Below, piece by piece: positions 47,950 to 60,390 of a stretch of 64,000 nt of DNA. The number at the start of each line of letters is the position of its first letter. Position 1 is the first letter of the stretch. The position numbers were made by a program, and so were the translations under genes. This DNA is from Ceriagrion tenellum (taxonomy: Eukaryota; Arthropoda; Insecta; Odonata; Coenagrionidae), in NCBI GenBank assembly GCA_963169105.1, contig OY720636.1, positions 136,267,747 to 136,331,746 on the forward strand, in the 5' to 3' direction. The notes below the pieces were generated by a model. The model made no database searches. It had not been told where the DNA came from and saw only the letters and a program-made list of their open reading frames with translations.

Positions 47950-48415
47950 CTGTAGATATATTCCCTTAAACCGCCCTTAAGTAAGACCAAAACGCCTTCG
48001 GGTTATTTTCCAAAACCTCGCCTAATATTTTGCTTCTGAATTTGATTAATGGTTTCCTTAAGGTTGCTTCTGCTTTTATTATTGCTCTCTTATATTTTTT
48101 CACAAATTTTCTCATGTTCCACACCGGGGAGATGCAGATAGGCATTCTTCATTTTCGCGTTCAAGATTCGGTGTCGCTTGAGAGATTTTTGGACGACCGC
48201 ATTAAACCACCAAGGTTTGGTATTAATTCTTTTCAGTATACTTAGTATTGCGTTATGTATGGCCATCCGTGTGATGCCATGAAAAGTATTCCATATATCG
48301 CCAGAGTATGGTTTTGGCAAACATCATTAAACTTTTTAAAAGATGTCGATAATTCCTGTATTAAACCTTCGAAATCCGCCCTATGGTAAAAGTACACTTT
48401 TCTCTTTGTGACTAC
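47950..48415 (-). mobile_element. LINE fragment between endonuclease and RT (CR1/Jockey-like)
   Basis: Minus-strand pieces in order: KVYFYHRADFEGLIQELSTS (about 48400-48335), GDIWNTFHGITRMAIHNAI and KPWWFNAVVQKSLKRHR (48320-48140), then after a frame change KKYKRAIIKAEATLRKPL and GEVLENNPKAFWSYLRA (about 48110-47955). A PWW-N---V---L-K-R motif followed by NPKxFWxYL marks the linker before the RT in CR1/Jockey/I-type LINEs. This is a different lineage from the RTE-like copies. Confidence 0.65.
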
Positions 48416-49639
48416 CTTCTTTCGGTATTTATATGAAATTAAATTTGTAAAAACAATATATTTTTGCGATATTAAAATAAAAATATTTACCTCATGCTTC
48501 TTACAGCAGCTGAAATAAAGAAAAATGTAATTCGAATGTGATCTCTAATATGACTAGGGAAAAATCTCGCTCAAACTTCCTGAAGTAAAACGAACAGGAG
48601 TAAGGAATGGTTGAAGTATTAAGTATAAAATGGAAATTGTGATATTCAAATGGGGAAGAGGAAATGAATGGAGAATGAAGTGCAGGTGATTTTGAATCAT
48701 CGAAGGCTGAAATAACGGTAAAAATATGGTTTGATAGGAGTAAAGGAAAAATGCAATGGGTGGTATTAGTGAAGGCAAAAACTTAACCATGGAAATACTA
48801 TGGGGTATGTGGAGTTGTGCTTGAGATGAGGATAAGAATGACCCAACTTTCGAGAGAGGGTTACACGATAGAAGGGTTAGTTCAGCTAGAGACTATCAAG
48901 AGCCTTTCAGTGGAAATGTGCTCCACCTCCAGTAGTCAAGTCAGTATTTTTAAAAGCATCATTTCGTAAGAAACGTATTAAAAGATAAATTCCAGTATGC
49001 GTGATATAAAACGGCATTGTTTGTTAAATCCTTCCCACATTCCTATAATATAGAATCATCATAGGCTCAAAGAATTCGTGATCTGATCTCAAGCCTGTGG
49101 TTTTATGAAATTATATTTTCTCAATGACCTGAGTAAAGAAAAGGGTGAAACGATTACTATTCACAAATATGACTTTACGATACTTGGAACGGGAAAGAGG
49201 ATAAATGACCATTATAGACTGCGGAAAACGTACTTGAAGAACTGGACCTGAGGAAAAGATAGATGATGATCAATTTCGATCACAAAGAAGTACAACTCAA
49301 TCAATTTTCAGTCAGCACCTTTTCTAATAGAATTAATGAATGTATGAATTTTACTCAAAATATATTCTGAAATTAAAGAAATCCGAAATATAATTTTATA
49401 TTTTGACCTTGTCGAAAATTTTCTTTCCCTCTCATCAAACTTATTTTTTTCCAAGCTATAGAGTTGCTTTTATACATACAATGCCATTCACAGATTACCA
49501 AGATATTATAATAATATACAAGATAGTCAAGATAAACTGCAAATGGCGGTTTACAATTATACACATTGAAAACATTCATAGCTTGAAAATAAGGAAAGCT
49601 AAAATGAAAACTATGGCAATCTTAGGAAGCAATCCGTAA
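48416..49639. other. No gene recognised
   Basis: AT-rich, short ORFs only. Confidence 0.4.
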
Positions 49640-50190
49640 GAACAAAAATTGTCATATAAGATCAGCACTGGAATAGGTGTCCCATTTCCAGTATTTGGGA
49701 GGCAATATTACACGCAACAAGGACAAAGATATTGCAAATAAAATGAACATTCTCCAGACGATATGTGGAACGATACTAAGGACTTTAATAGACAAAACCA
49801 GAAAAGGAACATAAAATTTTATAAAGTAATGGTAGTTCCTTTTGTATTGCATGGCTCAGAATATTGGACACCAAAATAGAAGAAGGTAAATAGAATCATC
49901 ATAAATGAAATTTCTTCGATCTGTCAAAGTGTATACGAGAATTGTCAAAATAAGGAATACCCCCGCTAGAAAATAACTAGGTATTCAGCCTATAACAGAT
50001 AGGTCCGTAAAGTTCAAAAATAGGAGGAGAGGGCATGTACTACGAATGACTAAGGAAAGATATTCGAATCAGTCTCTGGAGTATAAGTCGTTGGGTGAAA
50101 GAAGTGTCAGATAGCAAATATTGAGATAGTAATGTGAGGGTAGAACAGACTCAAAGCCTAAACCCGGAAAGAGGAAGTAAAGGTTAAAAA
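49640..50190 (+). mobile_element. Decayed LINE RT thumb and C-terminal region
   Basis: Plus-strand translation in mixed frames gives YLGGNITRNKDKDIANKMNI, then IKFYKVMVVPFVLHGSEYWT, LGIQPITDRSVKFKNRRRGH with VLRMTKER, and LEYKSLGERSV. These are the thumb and connection segments of an arthropod LINE ORF2. Multiple stops and frameshifts show an old insertion. The flanks are not resolved. Confidence 0.6.
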
Positions 50191-50559
50191 GTACGTTTAG
50201 AGAGCTAACTACGCATAAAAATTACAAGTTTATTCATATTTTTCTTTAGAGGCCACTCACCGAAGCGGAAAAATTACACTGGTTTCATCGTTTACGTCGT
50301 TGACGGTCGATGAGTCAGGACATGGAGGCAATCTTAGGCAAAATAAACAATCTACAGTACTACGAGGCACACTTCTACCCAGAGAAGTTATAATCCCATA
50401 TCATCATTCAAAATGTTTATAACGTGGCGTTATCAATATCACAGTTTTAGCAGGCAACCTCGTATATAAAAAGTATAAAATACACATTCAGGTGCGATGT
50501 GTAGAACTCTTCCATTAAGGACGGAAACAAAACAATAGGAATGAAACTCGCCATAAGAA

Positions 50560-50660
50560 AATCAGCTCATATTGCCGGGATTCGAACTCGGATCTCCCAA
50601 TGGCCGGTATGTTGGCCAGTTACTCTACCAAGCTACACTTGCAGATATCTCTGACACAAC
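50560..50660 (-). mobile_element. tRNA-derived SINE head
   Basis: On the minus strand GTAGCTTGGTAGAGTAACTG (A-box-like), an anticodon-arm-like TGGCC...GGCCA with an 8-base loop, and GAGTTCGAATCCCGG (perfect B box) lie at tRNA spacing. An 8-base loop and no clear acceptor stem argue against a functional tRNA. A different SINE family from the one at 13.8 kb. The tail extent below 50560 is uncertain. Confidence 0.55.
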
Positions 50661-50764
50661 CTGCTCCGATTGGCCCCTCTCTCTTATTTTTCTTGAATAC
50701 ATTTGAACCTGAATTTTGAAAGATTCACTGGAAGATTATGTAGCAGTATCTAAAATACTCCTAT

Positions 50765-50798
50765 GAAATCTTATATAAGTGGAAATCTTATATAAGTG
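50765..50798. repeat. 17-bp direct tandem repeat
   Basis: Two exact copies of GAAATCTTATATAAGTG. Confidence 0.9.
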
Positions 50799-50815
50799 CA
50801 TGTGTTTTGCTTCGT

Positions 50816-51085
50816 TCAGCCCCGAATTATTCCAGCGAGTTCAATGGCTGCCTTGATTGGCAGATGGCTGTCTGGATGAGGTCTTTTTTGAAAGATTGAT
50901 TGACGGGTAACAAGATTTCCGCCAAAGGGAAGTGAAATCCAACCGCTCCATAATACCTCCTCTCCAACTTCTTCTGCCTTTATTTCTATCCTGTTACTGC
51001 CTCTTCGCATTGACGTCTTCAGATCCAGGGCTTGGGCTCGTAAATTGGATTCCTCCAAAGTAGCGAAATAATATGCCACATTCAT
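50816..51085 (-). CDS. Unidentified ORF, possibly repeat-derived
   Basis: An 89-codon minus-strand frame with an ATG start (MNVAYYFATLEESNLRAQAL), a basic/acidic middle (RRGSNRIEIKAEEVGEE) and LPFGGNLVTRQSIFQKRPHP. Composition is clearly protein-like and less AT-rich than its flanks. There are no evident splice sites and no recognised domain. Its place next to a SINE and short tandem repeats suggests part of an interspersed repeat, but I cannot assign it. Confidence 0.3.
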   Translation of the reverse strand: MNVAYYFATLEESNLRAQALDLKTSMRRGSNRIEIKAEEVGEEVLWSGWISLPFGGNLVTRQSIFQKRPHPDSHLPIKAAIELAGIIRG

Positions 51086-54000
51086 CCCTTCGAAAAATAT
51101 ATCACAGGCTCACCCCGAGCGGGCGAAGTCGAGTTTTCTGATGATGACGCAAGTTGGTCCTCCTCATCTCATCGTTCCGTAGCTTAAGGATAGCCATAAA
51201 GGCAGAAGATAGATAGATATATCAGTTCCTTATCCATAAAATGATGTAAGGCGAGGATAATGTATAAGTATTACAGTAGTCCTAAATGTAACATCATTTT
51301 TGGAAGTGTGACAGTAGTTCGAGAAATTTCAATAAATAGCATTTACTCTGCTATCATTCGGCACCTTTATATGAATAACTTAAAAGTTGGAGGGGAAACT
51401 GTAACGCACACAAGATTAAACACCAACGGTAAATATATTACTTTAATTGCTCTCAACTTCTGACAGATTTGTGTGAGCGATTTTTGCGAAAAATTGTAAT
51501 ATTTTTTACCTTTACTTAAATAGTTTTACATTACTTTTAAAAGTTATAAAGTGTTTTTGCGACGATCATCGGTTTTACCTGCAAATTTGAGATGAGCGTC
51601 ACCGAAATATACATTTTTTAAGCAATTTTGCATCGCAATAGTATTACTCGTCAAAACTAAATCATTACTTTAGTTTTACACATCGGCTGCTCTACAAAGT
51701 CCGGTTGCTTACATTTGCGATTCTTTTGAAACCTTAAGCCTTTCCATTGAGCCATTAAATCTAATCCCTTTAAGAATAATCAATACATTTTAAAACACGA
51801 TCTTTAAAAAAAGGTCATTAAACCATACCATGATAACTAAGCTTTTGAACCAAGGTAAAAATACTTAAGATGACACATACAGACAGAAATGAAAAAGCTA
51901 ATCTTGCTTTTTTCCAATTTATGTCGAATTATGCAGTAAAAATTCATCCCCGCTTCCTCTCTAAATAATAAGAATGCAGATGAACAGCTTAGTAATTGTA
52001 AAATTCATCTGTTATTGAAAACAATATCGCTATGTAGAATTGATATTTCGTTATTTCGTTTTCTTCTTTTCGATATTTGTTATAAACTCAAAACAGCACG
52101 TTTTGGGATACCATAACCCCTCCTCTTCCCTTTTTCAATTAAATTCCGACTCATCATTACTTTGAAAATCTAGTTCGTGATTTTTTTCCTCTCGTTGGAA
52201 TTATTTTTTAATTTATTCGCAACATACTCGCTTTGAAAACCTTACTCAAACTGAACATCACGTTTATTGGAATGCGATCATGTTTTAATTCACATGATCA
52301 AAGTCATTCAAATTTCAAAGCTTGGCATTATTTTGTTTCCCAAATAATAACGACTGCATTAACCCGAAAAACACTATTCAATGAAACAAGAGGACGATAA
52401 AATATTCTACGTCGGAACCATTTTTATCTTCAAAGGAAAACACTTCGTGCATACCTTTGCACCCAATTATTAAACGAATACTTCCCATGGTGAATGTTTC
52501 TTGCTCCCTTACAGTTGGTGTTCGCAATCAAATTTTTCCATCTTTCAATTTACCGCCCCTTAAGTCACGATGCCTTATCTCCCGAGGCATTCCCTCACTA
52601 TTCCTTTAGTTTTCCTTGCCCGGGACGGCAATGCAGCACTCAGAAACAAGTTCACCCGCTGAAAAAAGAGGTCCTTTCCTATGGTCGTATCACTTTAACA
52701 CGTGTAATTCATATTTTCCCTTACAATGGCTTAACAAGCCTTATATTACCGGTCAATACCAACAAGTGGTTCCAGAAAACTAAGTAAAATCAGTACAACT
52801 TATTCGGCCCAAAAACATTCAAACTTAGGAAATCGGCATATCTATAACGCTACCGATGTCAATGGAGCCAGAATTCTAATTTAATACCATCATAAAACTA
52901 GAATTTAAAAGATGATGCAGATTCAACAGACTATAAAATTCTGATTAATCATAATGTAAACATTTAAAGCTGCAAACTCAGGAGTTTGCATTATAGTTTT
53001 ATGCATTAACTAGTGTATTAACACATGCAGTTTGCCAGTGGGAGGAGGTTATACGAGCAATAATATATTGTTGACCACAAAAGCGAAAGTATAATTCCTT
53101 TAAATTAATTAAATAAAAATGTTATGCCATGCGTAAAAAGGAGAGCTAAGAAAAAAGTAGCAATGGCTTTAACCTTGAAATACTGGTTACATGATGCACA
53201 TGTAAGTTTTGTGATTGTGCATTTATGTTGGAGATTTTGTTTACCTCAAAGGCATAATTATGCCCTAAATATGTTAAACAGTAACTCCTCGTCGTTATCA
53301 TTGGTTTGATTCTTCTTCTTCCTTCTTCTCACTGCTTGATCATCTCTTTTAAACGATGAGGTATGGGCCTTAATATTCATGTTCGCATTCTTTAGAAGGC
53401 GATAAATTCCTTATGAAGAGCTATTCGGCGTTATGCACTGGGTTTTCAGTTTCACCAACACTTTTCATGAGAGACGTTGCCACAAACATGGCCCATTTAT
53501 TACTTGTAATTTATAGCAACAATCAAAGGAATTACGAATGCTGAATAATTTTATTTACAAGCAATTAGCTATTATTAAATAATCATGCTATTAAGTGCCT
53601 TCCTAAGGCATTAGCGATTAATTTGCAAGAAAATTTGCTTTGTAGTCTGTTTTGACATAAACTAATAAATTCCACTGCCTAATTAGAAGAAGTGCATCTA
53701 AATTTGTTTTCCTTAAACAAAACGAGGTAAAAACGAACAATTTAGTCTCAGACAAAACATCCTTTAACTCTCTGGATATTTTATAGCGCAACTTCGAACA
53801 CTTTTTAATATTACTGAGGAAATGATTTAACATGACATATCCATGGCAATAATTGTAGACGCAAAATTTCACCAATCACTTAGTCAAAATGATGAGAGTC
53901 CGATAAACTCAATGAAGCCTATTTTATGGCTGCTTATCAATATCTAATTACCAAGATATTTTCAAATTTTGAGCATATCATAACGTAAAAATTCGTACAT

Positions 54001-55476
54001 TTCTGTTTCCCAAACTTTCAGCAGACCGTCCACAGCTATTTAAAGATAGTTTGGAATACATTTTTTGCTAATATCACAATTATTTTATGGCAATCCATAA
54101 GTATTAGGATTAATAACACCAAATTTTCCATTTAAACAGGGCCTGGCAACCACTGTGAGGAGGTAAAGTTCATTTCTTAACATGAGCACCGAAAAAATCC
54201 TTAAAAAACCATCAAACCAATTGCGTAAAATATCATTGGGTGATTGTGAAAAGAAACTAAAACTTGAGGCGTACTATTGAAATCCTTTAAACTAGAATCT
54301 TTAAAAAAAATATTCATGAATGCAATGCCCGAGAAAAATACAAATAGGATACTAAGAACGATTTATCAAACGTATGTATGATTTTACTTTACAGGGAATA
54401 AAGAGATAGAGAGTAAGGGAATCTCTTTATTTAAAGTCATATATGGTACATACATTTGAAATTAATTTCTATAAACTCCTCCACCAACCTCGATGCATTC
54501 ATATGTACGAGTACTTGCCACTTATGTCTCTCTTCTTCTTGTTTCTTAACTTTAAAATTATAAATAGGTCATCGATTTACATCGCATTCAATATAAGGCA
54601 AAGGAAAACTTAAATAAGTGTTAAGATTTGAATACAGTGAGAGAAATAAATTCAAAAACACTGAGTACTGAAAACAACAAGCTACAGCTGATGTGGAACT
54701 ACGGTTACGTTTCATAACGGAATACAATGACAAATTGTCAATAGTTAAAAGAAGTTTTCACACATAAGTCATTTGAAAAAGAAAGACATGTTTCATAAAT
54801 TCAGGTGACAAAAATTTGCGTAGCAACAACGCGATATAACAATGTCATGGATGGCATTTATGGTATCACTGTCCAAAATTAGTCGGTTGAACTCTATATT
54901 ATTCTCTTTCTAGATGAGATTCAGACTGCATCGACGCAATCCAAGAACTACCATTAACAACAGGAATAGTGATTGTTAAAAACAAATTACGCATTAATGG
55001 AACCAAATTACACAATCAAACGACCTACTGGATTACACCGAAAGAGTGAGGGAACGCATTAAAGCGTGTCAGAGGTCTAAATAGGAAATCGCTTCGGGAA
55101 AAATCACACCTGGACAGTGAATCAGTCTAAATACCTGTGGCTAACCGAGCAATTTCACAAGCCATTACGCAATACAGGCTTCAATACATCTCACGGCAAT
55201 ATTTTGGAGGACTTGAGAGCTTGATGTTGCTCGAAAACAACCATTAAAATATCGATCTATCGTGAATTCTCTAAACTTAATTTCATTTTCATTAGGGGCA
55301 TGAAGGCTTCGGGGTGTAGTGAGAGGGCGAATTTGAAGTACACGTCGAAACCACACCAATCAATGAAATCGAGATAAAAATGCAAAAAGTCATTGGATCC
55401 TCTTTGGTGGAAGAGAAATAGCTGCCGAGTTCACTGATATCCATCGCCGGCCCTTTCGAGCGCTGGCAATTCCCTT
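51086..55476. other. No gene recognised
   Basis: Long AT-rich stretch. ORFs are short, unremarkable and lack splice context. Confidence 0.4.
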
Positions 55477-56200
55477 TTGAACCCGTTCCCCATTACCATC
55501 AACCTCTGCGAGGAAACGAACCGAGAGCTTCTCGAGCAGAAAATGCTTCACTTCAACCATTCCTCTCCCTCTCAGTTCGGCATTACGTTAAAACTCTCTC
55601 TCACCCTTTCATCCCCTTTCCCTCCCCACCCCCACTACACACACGATTTCCACATTTCCCTCCCATTGAGAAAGACAAGTGTTCGGGCCACCCCCCCCCC
55701 AAACTCCCGTCCCGAACCCCCACACACACTCCCTCCCGCTGTTCCTCCCCTGTAATTGACGTGGCCAGTTGCACTTAAGGGACAGCCAGACCGTGGAATT
55801 GGGAGCCGGGAGAACACTCTTCCGAGGACGAACGGACCAGCCAGCCACTGCCACGGCTCAATGCATCGAAATCATCGCGTGTTTCAGCGGGAAAAGAGTG
55901 GGTCGGACGGGTAAGGGTTCGCGCGAAGAGAGAGCGATTTACAAGGGGTACGGCTGGAGTGTTTCAGGGTCGGGATTTGGGTTATGGGGGGAGAGGAGAA
56001 AGGGGTGGAGGCAGAAACTGTGAAGGCTAGGATTACGTGGGAGGGGAGGAGGAAAGTCGGAAGGCCTAACCGTCGCGAAATTGAAACATTTGAAGAGAGG
56101 AAGAAATTGCTCGATGGTCGTCAGGGAAAATTAGGTAGCGGGTACGTTAACGACAAAGGAGCAGAGGGATGCGTCACTAGCGGCGCCATAGAAATGAGAT
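55477..56200. other. C-rich then G-rich promoter-like segment
   Basis: A C-rich low-complexity part (55.48-55.76 kb) is followed by G-rich DNA with frequent CpG (55.77-56.20 kb). Overlapping ORFs on both strands are compositional. The segment could be a CpG-rich regulatory region for the candidate exon at 56225. Confidence 0.35.
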
Positions 56201-56224
56201 TGAATTCGCAAACCTAGACGGTGA

Positions 56225-56386
56225 ATGAAGAGAATGAGTTCGGCAAAGATTGCTTCAACGCAATCTTCTCATTCGCATGATGAGGAGGAGGTTGAAGAGA
56301 GGGAGAGAAGGAACACAGAAGTAAAAGAAAACGAGCGAGAACTTGTTCGGAGTACGACGTGTTGCAGGATATTTGCAAAAGAGCAG
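56225..56386 (+). CDS. Candidate first coding exon, charged peptide
   Basis: From ATG at 56225, 54 codons run in phase 0 to a donor (GAGCAG|GTGAAAAC). The peptide starts MKRMSSAKIASTQSSHSHDE and continues very Glu/Arg-rich (EEEVEERERRNTEVKENERE). It lies just downstream of CpG-bearing DNA. No downstream exon was found. Glu/Lys/Arg richness is also expected from purine-rich DNA, so support is modest. Confidence 0.22.
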
Positions 56387-58307
56387 GTGAAAACAATGCC
56401 TAAGAAACGAGACAATTTTCACAGAAGTCCCGTGGAATCAAAGCAAATCAGGCAAATCACATCATGGGTGAGCGGCATGAAGTAATACTTCGCATTGCTT
56501 CGCTAAGATGAAGACAAAGGATCAAAATAACATGGAATTTCAAGTGAAATTAGTCTTCCAATAAATACACATTGCTTGAAAACGATGAAATACCCAGGAA
56601 ATGGAAAAAAAAAACGTTGCTACACATAGTTACCTTGGGTCACGTGGAACACCATTTTCCCCGTGCATTTGCTATATTTATACTTGATCCTAATTTACAT
56701 GTTTCAATCAGAGTTTATAGACAACTTGGTCAAGGTTTCTTTACCAAATCACCTTTCATCCTCGTACAAATTTAGGTATTTTAAAAATTTTTTTAATGTA
56801 ATGAAACCTCTGTGAAACAAAATGCTCATATATCACTCCCTTTATTCTCCCTTCACCCTCCCAATCCTTCTCTTTTCTATGGTTACCGACCACCCATCCA
56901 CCTTCCATCTCACAAAATCCCTCATCGACTTTCCCAACATAATGGTGAGAATGATGGAAATACTGACACTACCTCCGAACACTCTCCTCTACAAGCACTC
57001 TTATGCCAACAATTTTCGCAATTTACGCTTCGCCAAGCACTCCGTCAACTTGGTACCGTACACCGGGGGTACGGTTGAACTCGATAAGCTGGCTGAAGAT
57101 AGTACAAACACGAAAGTTTAGAATCTGGCAGCAATTCGAGGGCTAATGGAAGAAGGCGGTAGACGACGGCGGTTGGTCTATGTACTGGACACTTGATGGC
57201 GTTACCAGGCGGTCTACAGCTCCGTAAACCCAATGTGTATACATTTTTGCAGCTACGTAATAATAAACGGTCAATTATGGGCGCGTGGTTTGAAACGCAG
57301 CAGCCGCTTCCGAGCAAACCCACATTCATTCGATTGCCCTTTCATACTTCAAATAACATTTCTCACGCTGAAAACCAAAAAACGAAGCCTAATTTTCAAA
57401 TGAAGAATAGGACATAGTAAGATACCAACCTAATATCCTGAATCGTGACATGTAGAGGAATCATCCGGTATCAGGACGTAGCAATTATCAAAATCAGGTT
57501 ATTGATGAAACCAAGGAAAAAGAAAAACTCATGCACAATATTCCACCAACGTAAATCATACTGATTCACAGATATATAATAAATACAGATATTACAATAA
57601 ATAAAGGTCACTTCCAGTCACTTTATTCCATTCCATATGAGATTCCAGACCATGTTTAGGAACTAAAGGAAAACGTAATTTGACAAACTATTTCACCAAA
57701 ATCGTGACCAAATGATTTTTACTGGAAATCGCAACTGAAAACAATTTGTTTGAACATCACAATGAATTAGAGGTCATGACCTTCCTAGGGCAAATATAAT
57801 TTCAAAAGCGAAGGACCGCCTAAGCAAATACACAAACACTGAGTGGGCTGAGAAGTGAGATGTGATTATTCGCTACACTACGTCACGGTGTCATTATCAT
57901 TTTCATGTGTTACGGAAGTTTCTCACAAAAAATTCTTTTCACTGTCGAAAGCATAGACGATTTTTAACTTGATAATTCGAAAACTATGTTTCCATCATGA
58001 CAATGGTATTTCCAGTTACAAGATCGGCTCATTAGAATGCAGAGGAAGTTGCATAATTACGCATACATACGCGAAGCATCAAATTCATACATACGCGAGC
58101 AAACTTTCCACTCTTGTGCAATGGTGATACCTCGATAAAACCACTTCCCAGAGCATCAAATTTTCTTCATGTAGAAGGAAAAGATTATGCGTGAGATAGA
58201 CGTAAGAATTAGGTGATCTTTCATATTCTTTTACTTTCACATTCGCTGCATCGTTATCCCCATACATAACATTTCAGTAACAATAAAATCGTGGAAAATG
58301 TACGCAC
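56387..58307. other. No gene recognised
   Basis: Contains a 99-codon plus-strand ORF (56822-57121) and an overlapping minus-strand ORF (57045-57329), neither recognised. The rest is AT-rich. Confidence 0.35.
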
Positions 58308-58469
58308 CTTCCGTCACGTCGTCGCCGTACAGGTGATCTACGTTGTACTCCAGGTTGTACTACATCCATAGTGCATTCCTTGCTTTGAAGAAAGCAATAT
58401 TCAAACACATTCTTCATTCCACCATCAAGAATATCAGTCCGGACACAGAGTACTGCCGATTTATTGGAC
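58308..58469 (-). CDS. Internal exon with Kazal-like cysteine pattern
   Basis: On the minus strand a 162-nt block runs from the acceptor AGTATTGTATTACAG to the donor GGAAG|GTGCGTAC. Intron phases are the same on both sides (it completes a codon with 1 nt and leaves 2). The peptide reads VLCVRTDILDGGMKNVFEYC, then FLQSKECTM, and ends in an Arg-rich segment (RRSPVRRRRDGR). A cysteine, a DGG turn, an aromatic residue before the next cysteine and the C-x6-C spacing (CFLQSKEC) are like the second half of Kazal-type domains, which act as secreted protease inhibitors or follistatin-like modules. The Arg-rich end could be a proprotein cleavage site. The first cysteines would lie in a previous exon, not found here. 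Confidence 0.5.
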
Positions 58470-59083
58470 CTGTAATACAATACTATTTGTTGTTAGTCAA
58501 AAAACAGACGAATTTCTCTCACGAAACACTCAACGTATTCCGAACACCACCAATGATGAAATCACTAATAGTTACAAGAAATCAACCCGCCTGATTCATC
58601 GAAAATTACACGACAAACTCTTCTCATCAGAAGGTCTCTTGATGTTTCACTATAGCAAACAAACAAGTTTTTCAATATTCGACGATAGTTAAAGTTACGT
58701 CGCCGTCAGTTGCTTCCGTAAGGATGCATTTCACCCAATTTTACTGCTTCTATTTTAATTTGGGTAAATTAGTTATCATCGTTCACATTCATATCGGTCG
58801 CATCTTGACTTGTATTCTAGCGGTGATCACGAAGATTAACACTAATTTATATATACCATGGGAGAGGATAAATGTACTGAAGCACAATTATCTTTTAATT
58901 GTCAATAAGTTTAATTGTTACATTATCTGTACCGCATCGATCATATAATGAAATGTTTGTTGGAAAATGGTGTCATATAGAAGGGTGGATGAAGAGTCGG
59001 TATGTATTTTATTACTTGTATGAGGGAGTATGTAACTCTCCTACTTCAGAAAGGTAAATGACTTAAGAGTTTCCCGGTGTATT

Positions 59084-59415
59084 ATATTTAAATATCTTTC
59101 TCGGGCTTCGCACCGGGTAATGTTTTCCTAATCCGCCGACGTTTCGGAAAACGACTTGTTTTCCATTTTCAAGGCACGTGTTATTTCCGCCGTGACCACT
59201 ATAACACCGTTTTTTTTTTCCTTTTCGTTTTTTTTCCCTAGAGATGCTGTGAGGCGTCATGATAATATTGTCTGTGTCGGTCATGACAACAAATAATTCC
59301 AAGTCATAATTTTTAAACCTTATGAATACCCAAAAACAAAAGTCGTTTTCCGAAACGTCGGCGGATTATGAAAACATTACCCGGTGCGAAGCCCGAGAAA
59401 GATATTCGTAAATGT
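59084..59415. mobile_element. Long-TIR MITE
   Basis: Arms of about 70 bp, nearly identical as inverted repeats: left AATATCTTTCTCGGGCTTCG ... TTTCGGAAAACGACTT (to about 59157), right its reverse complement (59342-59415). The interior of about 180 bp has T-runs and no transposase. TIR-bearing, non-autonomous; family not determined. Confidence 0.85.
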
Positions 59416-59479
59416 ACTTTTTCAACAAATTAATTTGGGCTGTGAGACTAAGAATTTGAGAAGTTTTTTTATACCCACA

Positions 59480-59665
59480 AGTGGAATAAAAGAGAGATAA
59501 GGGAAGACCAAAGATAAGATGGAGGGACAAGGTAGCGGAAGATCTCCGATAATAAGGGTTGAACTAGGAGGCGATGCTGGACAGGGAACTATGGAAATAA
59601 AGGGAATGCCGACCCCACAAATGTGGAAAGGCAAAGACAAAGAAGATAAAGGAGATTAACAGTGA
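59480..59665 (+). mobile_element. LINE ORF2 C-terminal remnant
   Basis: Plus-strand translation KRDKGRPKIRWRDKVAEDLR, stops, then EAMLDRELWK and CGKAKTKKIK corresponds to the GRPKxRWxDKVxEDL...LDRxLWRxR...A(D)P end of a LINE ORF2. Three or more stops are present. Only the tail survives. Confidence 0.6.
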
Positions 59666-60390
59666 GGGTAATTATTAGAGAATGAATGAAACCCAGGGAA
59701 AGAAAACTATCGCTCCGTACTTCGAGATAGAATCGCAGATAGCTGTGATCATCACAGCCACAGTTAGCTGAGAACATTCTGTGTAGCGTTTGAAGAACAA
59801 TCAGGTGTAATAAAAAATTCGCACCATTAGCGTGGCGGCCACGTAACGATTTCGCCGTTTTCTCGATGGCCGACGGTCAAGTTCCAGATATTTTCAATGA
59901 AAGCACAACCACCAACTCAGATGCAATATAATCCCGTCCATAAAAGCATGCGTACCCACCGATATCATTTAAAGTGGACGCCATCGGCGAGCCTAAACAA
60001 AGTTGAACAGGGATAGAGCAAACAGATATCCTCGACTGATGCCCAGGAGTTTCTCTCCATGGGAGAAGAGACTCCCTGGCATCAGTCGGGCACGGTAATG
60101 CTAATACCTCGATGGGTATTTTAAAATCTCCACGTTCTACTAACCTCCGCACTACACTGGCGTCGAAAATTCCGGACGTGTCTGATTCAGAAAGCTAAGA
60201 GGTAGTAAACATTAACGAGTAAGAAGAGATTATATGATAAATCGCCAAGAAAAGGTTCGCTGCTTGCACGTCACCGACTCAGGTAATGTATCATCATAAC
60301 CAGGAAGTTACCATTTAAGGTTATTCGAATTTTATTAGCGATAGCAGTTGGATATAGGGCCCATTTTTTAATAACACAAAATAAATGTAA
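59666..60390 (-). other. Probable 3' UTR/LTR region of the BEL/Pao element
   Basis: DNA downstream (on the minus strand) of the BEL/Pao pol stop. A 3' LTR is expected here, but without the 5' LTR (outside the window) its limits cannot be set. It contains a 23-25-bp inverted pair around 60036-60085 (CTCGACTGATGCCCAGGAGT versus ACTCCCTGGCATCAGTCGGG). No separate gene is recognised. Confidence 0.4.

Noticed and set aside
50575..50640. Possible tRNA gene (minus strand)
   Set aside because: Perfect B box but an 8-base anticodon loop and no acceptor stem; SINE head preferred.
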